From Nitrospira sp. (GTDB lineage Bacteria > Nitrospirota > Nitrospiria > Nitrospirales > Nitrospiraceae), in the NCBI GenBank assembly GCA_020846195.1, contig JADLEJ010000023.1, positions 105,421 to 169,420 of the forward strand: a DNA stretch of 64,000 nt, written 5' to 3'. This document shows positions 58,984-64,000 of this stretch, piece by piece; the first letter of the stretch is position 1; each line of letters begins with the position of its first letter. The position numbers and the translations under genes are program-made. The notes below the pieces were generated by a model. It saw only the letters and a list, made by a program, of their open reading frames with translations. It ran no database searches and was not told the DNA's origin.

Positions 58984-59750
58984 CTTTTTGTTTAGGCATG
59001 AAAGTAGCGGACGGCTTGGTGGGCATTGCCGACACCCGCGTGACCACTGGGGCGGAGTGCATCACGGCTGGGAAAGTGTCGATCCATCAGCATGGGCGGC
59101 ATTCCATGTTTTTGATGACCTCGGGGCTGCGATCCGTCCGGGACAAGGCCGTCACCTATTTCGAGGAAGCCATCAGCGAAGGCGATCAGACCTTCGACAA
59201 GCTGTTCAAAGCGGTGAATGTCCTGGCCGCGCAAATTCGCCGCGTGGCAGAAGAAGACGGAAGCGCACTCGAGAAAGCCGGGCTGGTGTTCAACCTGCAC
59301 GCCTTGGTCGGAGGGCAGCTGGAAAATGACCAGGAACACAAGCTGTATCTCATCTACCCGCAGGGCAACTGGGTGGAAGTCAGCGACGGCACACCCTATT
59401 GCATCATCGGCGAGACCGGCTATGGCAAGCCGCTGTTGGACCGGGTGCTCCAATATAAGTCGAGCATGGACCTCGCTCTGAAAGTGGGATTTTTAGCGTT
59501 CGACGCCACCCGCACCAGCTCAACCAGCGTTGCCTACCCCCTCGATGTCGTGCTGTATCGACACGATACCTTCGACATTGTCGAGCATCGTTTTCAGAAG
59601 GAGGATCTGGCAGAAATTTCCTCCTGGTGGCAATCCCGCATTTACGAATCGGTGGAAAAACTTCCCTCGAAGTGGGCGGATCGTCTACTGGAATCCCTGC
59701 CACAAGAGACCAGACCTGCCACCGATCAATCGGGCACATCAGCGCCCTAG
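58980..59750 (+). CDS. Anbu-type proteasome-like peptidase
   Basis: MTFCLGMKVADGLVGIADTRVTTGAECITAGKVSIHQHG; ATGA overlap with the alpha-E gene. Confidence 0.88.
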   Translation: MTFCLGMKVADGLVGIADTRVTTGAECITAGKVSIHQHGRHSMFLMTSGLRSVRDKAVTYFEEAISEGDQTFDKLFKAVNVLAAQIRRVAEEDGSALEKAGLVFNLHALVGGQLENDQEHKLYLIYPQGNWVEVSDGTPYCIIGETGYGKPLLDRVLQYKSSMDLALKVGFLAFDATRTSSTSVAYPLDVVLYRHDTFDIVEHRFQKEDLAEISSWWQSRIYESVEKLPSKWADRLLESLPQETRPATDQSGTSAP

Positions 59751-60016
59751 CTCGCCTCGAGCTTCCCATAAAAATCTTCCTGCGCCCAGCGACGCATCGA
59801 CTGTTCCCGCCAGAGCAAGCGATGCGTCCTGAAGAACGTGCCTGCACCCAATTACCTGAATATCGTGCAGGCATTGCCACCGCCTGGCAAAACGGATGGG
59901 AACCGGTCAGCGCACATTGGCGAGCCCTCGCATCGCGTGGCGGAAAGAGCCCTAGAAATATTTTATTGTGATGTAGCGGGAACGAAGAGCGGATTCGAAA
60001 CAATAAAAAGAACGCT

Positions 60017-60439
60017 TTATGCGTGGCCGGTCTTGTGTGCGCGCTCGGCGATCTTCTTCCTGAGACGGGCCTTTTCAAGACTGATCTCGGCCTCTTTGAC
60101 TTCCGATGGCAACCCGCCGGCTTTCAAGCGCTGCTCAGCTTTTTCGACCGCCGCCTGTGCGCGATTCACATCGATGTCTTCGGCCTTCTCCGCGATCTCA
60201 GCCATCACCGTGACTTTCGTCGGCGTCACTTCCGCATAGCCCCAGAGGATGGCCATGTAGTTCGTTTGATCGCCGATGCGATAGCGGAGCTCGCCGACGC
60301 GCAACGTCGACAGGAAGTGACAATGGCCTGGCAGCACCCCGAACTCGCCTTCCGAGCCAGGCGCGATGACTTCATCCACCTGCTGGCTCAGCAGCTGCTT
60401 CTCCGGAGTCACCACCTCTAACAAAATCTTCCCAGCCAT
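60017..60439 (-). CDS. atpC: F-type ATP synthase epsilon subunit
   Basis: ILLEVVTPEKQLLSQQVDEVIAPGSEGEFGVLPGHCHFLSTLRVG. Confidence 0.96.
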   Translation of the reverse strand: MAGKILLEVVTPEKQLLSQQVDEVIAPGSEGEFGVLPGHCHFLSTLRVGELRYRIGDQTNYMAILWGYAEVTPTKVTVMAEIAEKAEDIDVNRAQAAVEKAEQRLKAGGLPSEVKEAEISLEKARLRKKIAERAHKTGHA

Positions 60440-60565
60440 GCTCTTCCCTTTTCCACCCTCTCAACAAGCGGGAGAATCGATGCGTCCTCCACTGCGCGCA
60501 TGCAACGAGGGTCTTCCCAGACCGCGCGTTGCGCGAGCAAGGAGGATGATCGGTGCGCCCGCTTT

Positions 60566-62916
<2,351 letters not shown>

Positions 62917-62959
62917 GCGTCTAAGCTTTCAACAGTCAGACATCAGCGAAGGCTGACGG

Positions 62960-64000
<1,041 letters not shown>

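Noticed and set aside
59751-60016. Intergenic ORFs between Anbu and atpC
   Set aside because: Convergent gap; ORFs 59530..59832, 59627..59971 and 59838..60239 lack RBS or family features

Overview
The window is a GC-rich bacterial chromosome segment. Its content looks like a Nitrospira-type genome, but that is inferred from gene content only. Most of it is housekeeping: rpsA-plsC-cmk-aroA-tyrA-aroF-hisC-pheA; ruvAB/yebC; an assimilatory sulfate-reduction cluster (Rrf2 regulator, sulfite reductase-TusA fusion, APS reductase, TrpD2-like protein, cysD, cysN fused to a CysC-like domain); thrS-infC-rpmI-rplT; fmt-rsmB-rpe-pheS-pheT; a metal ABC transporter; an Anbu proteasome-like/ATP-grasp/alpha-E operon; and atpA-G-D-C. 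There are two tRNAs (Val-GAC and initiator Met). I saw no rRNA, CRISPR array or transposase. The observations I rate highest are: (1) PheRS subunits of archaeal/eukaryotic architecture, away from the thrS-infC-rpmI-rplT locus; (2) the Anbu operon; (3) a cysN whose C-terminal APS-kinase-like domain lacks the usual APS-binding signatures, next to an APS-reductase-type cysH; (4) a sulfite reductase-TusA fusion with a perfect palindrome in the Rrf2 promoter; (5) infC probably starting at AUC; (6) two multi-repeat PCP_red (protochlorophyllide reductase C-terminal-like) proteins; (7) an atypical large lipoprotein gene inside a metal ABC transporter operon.
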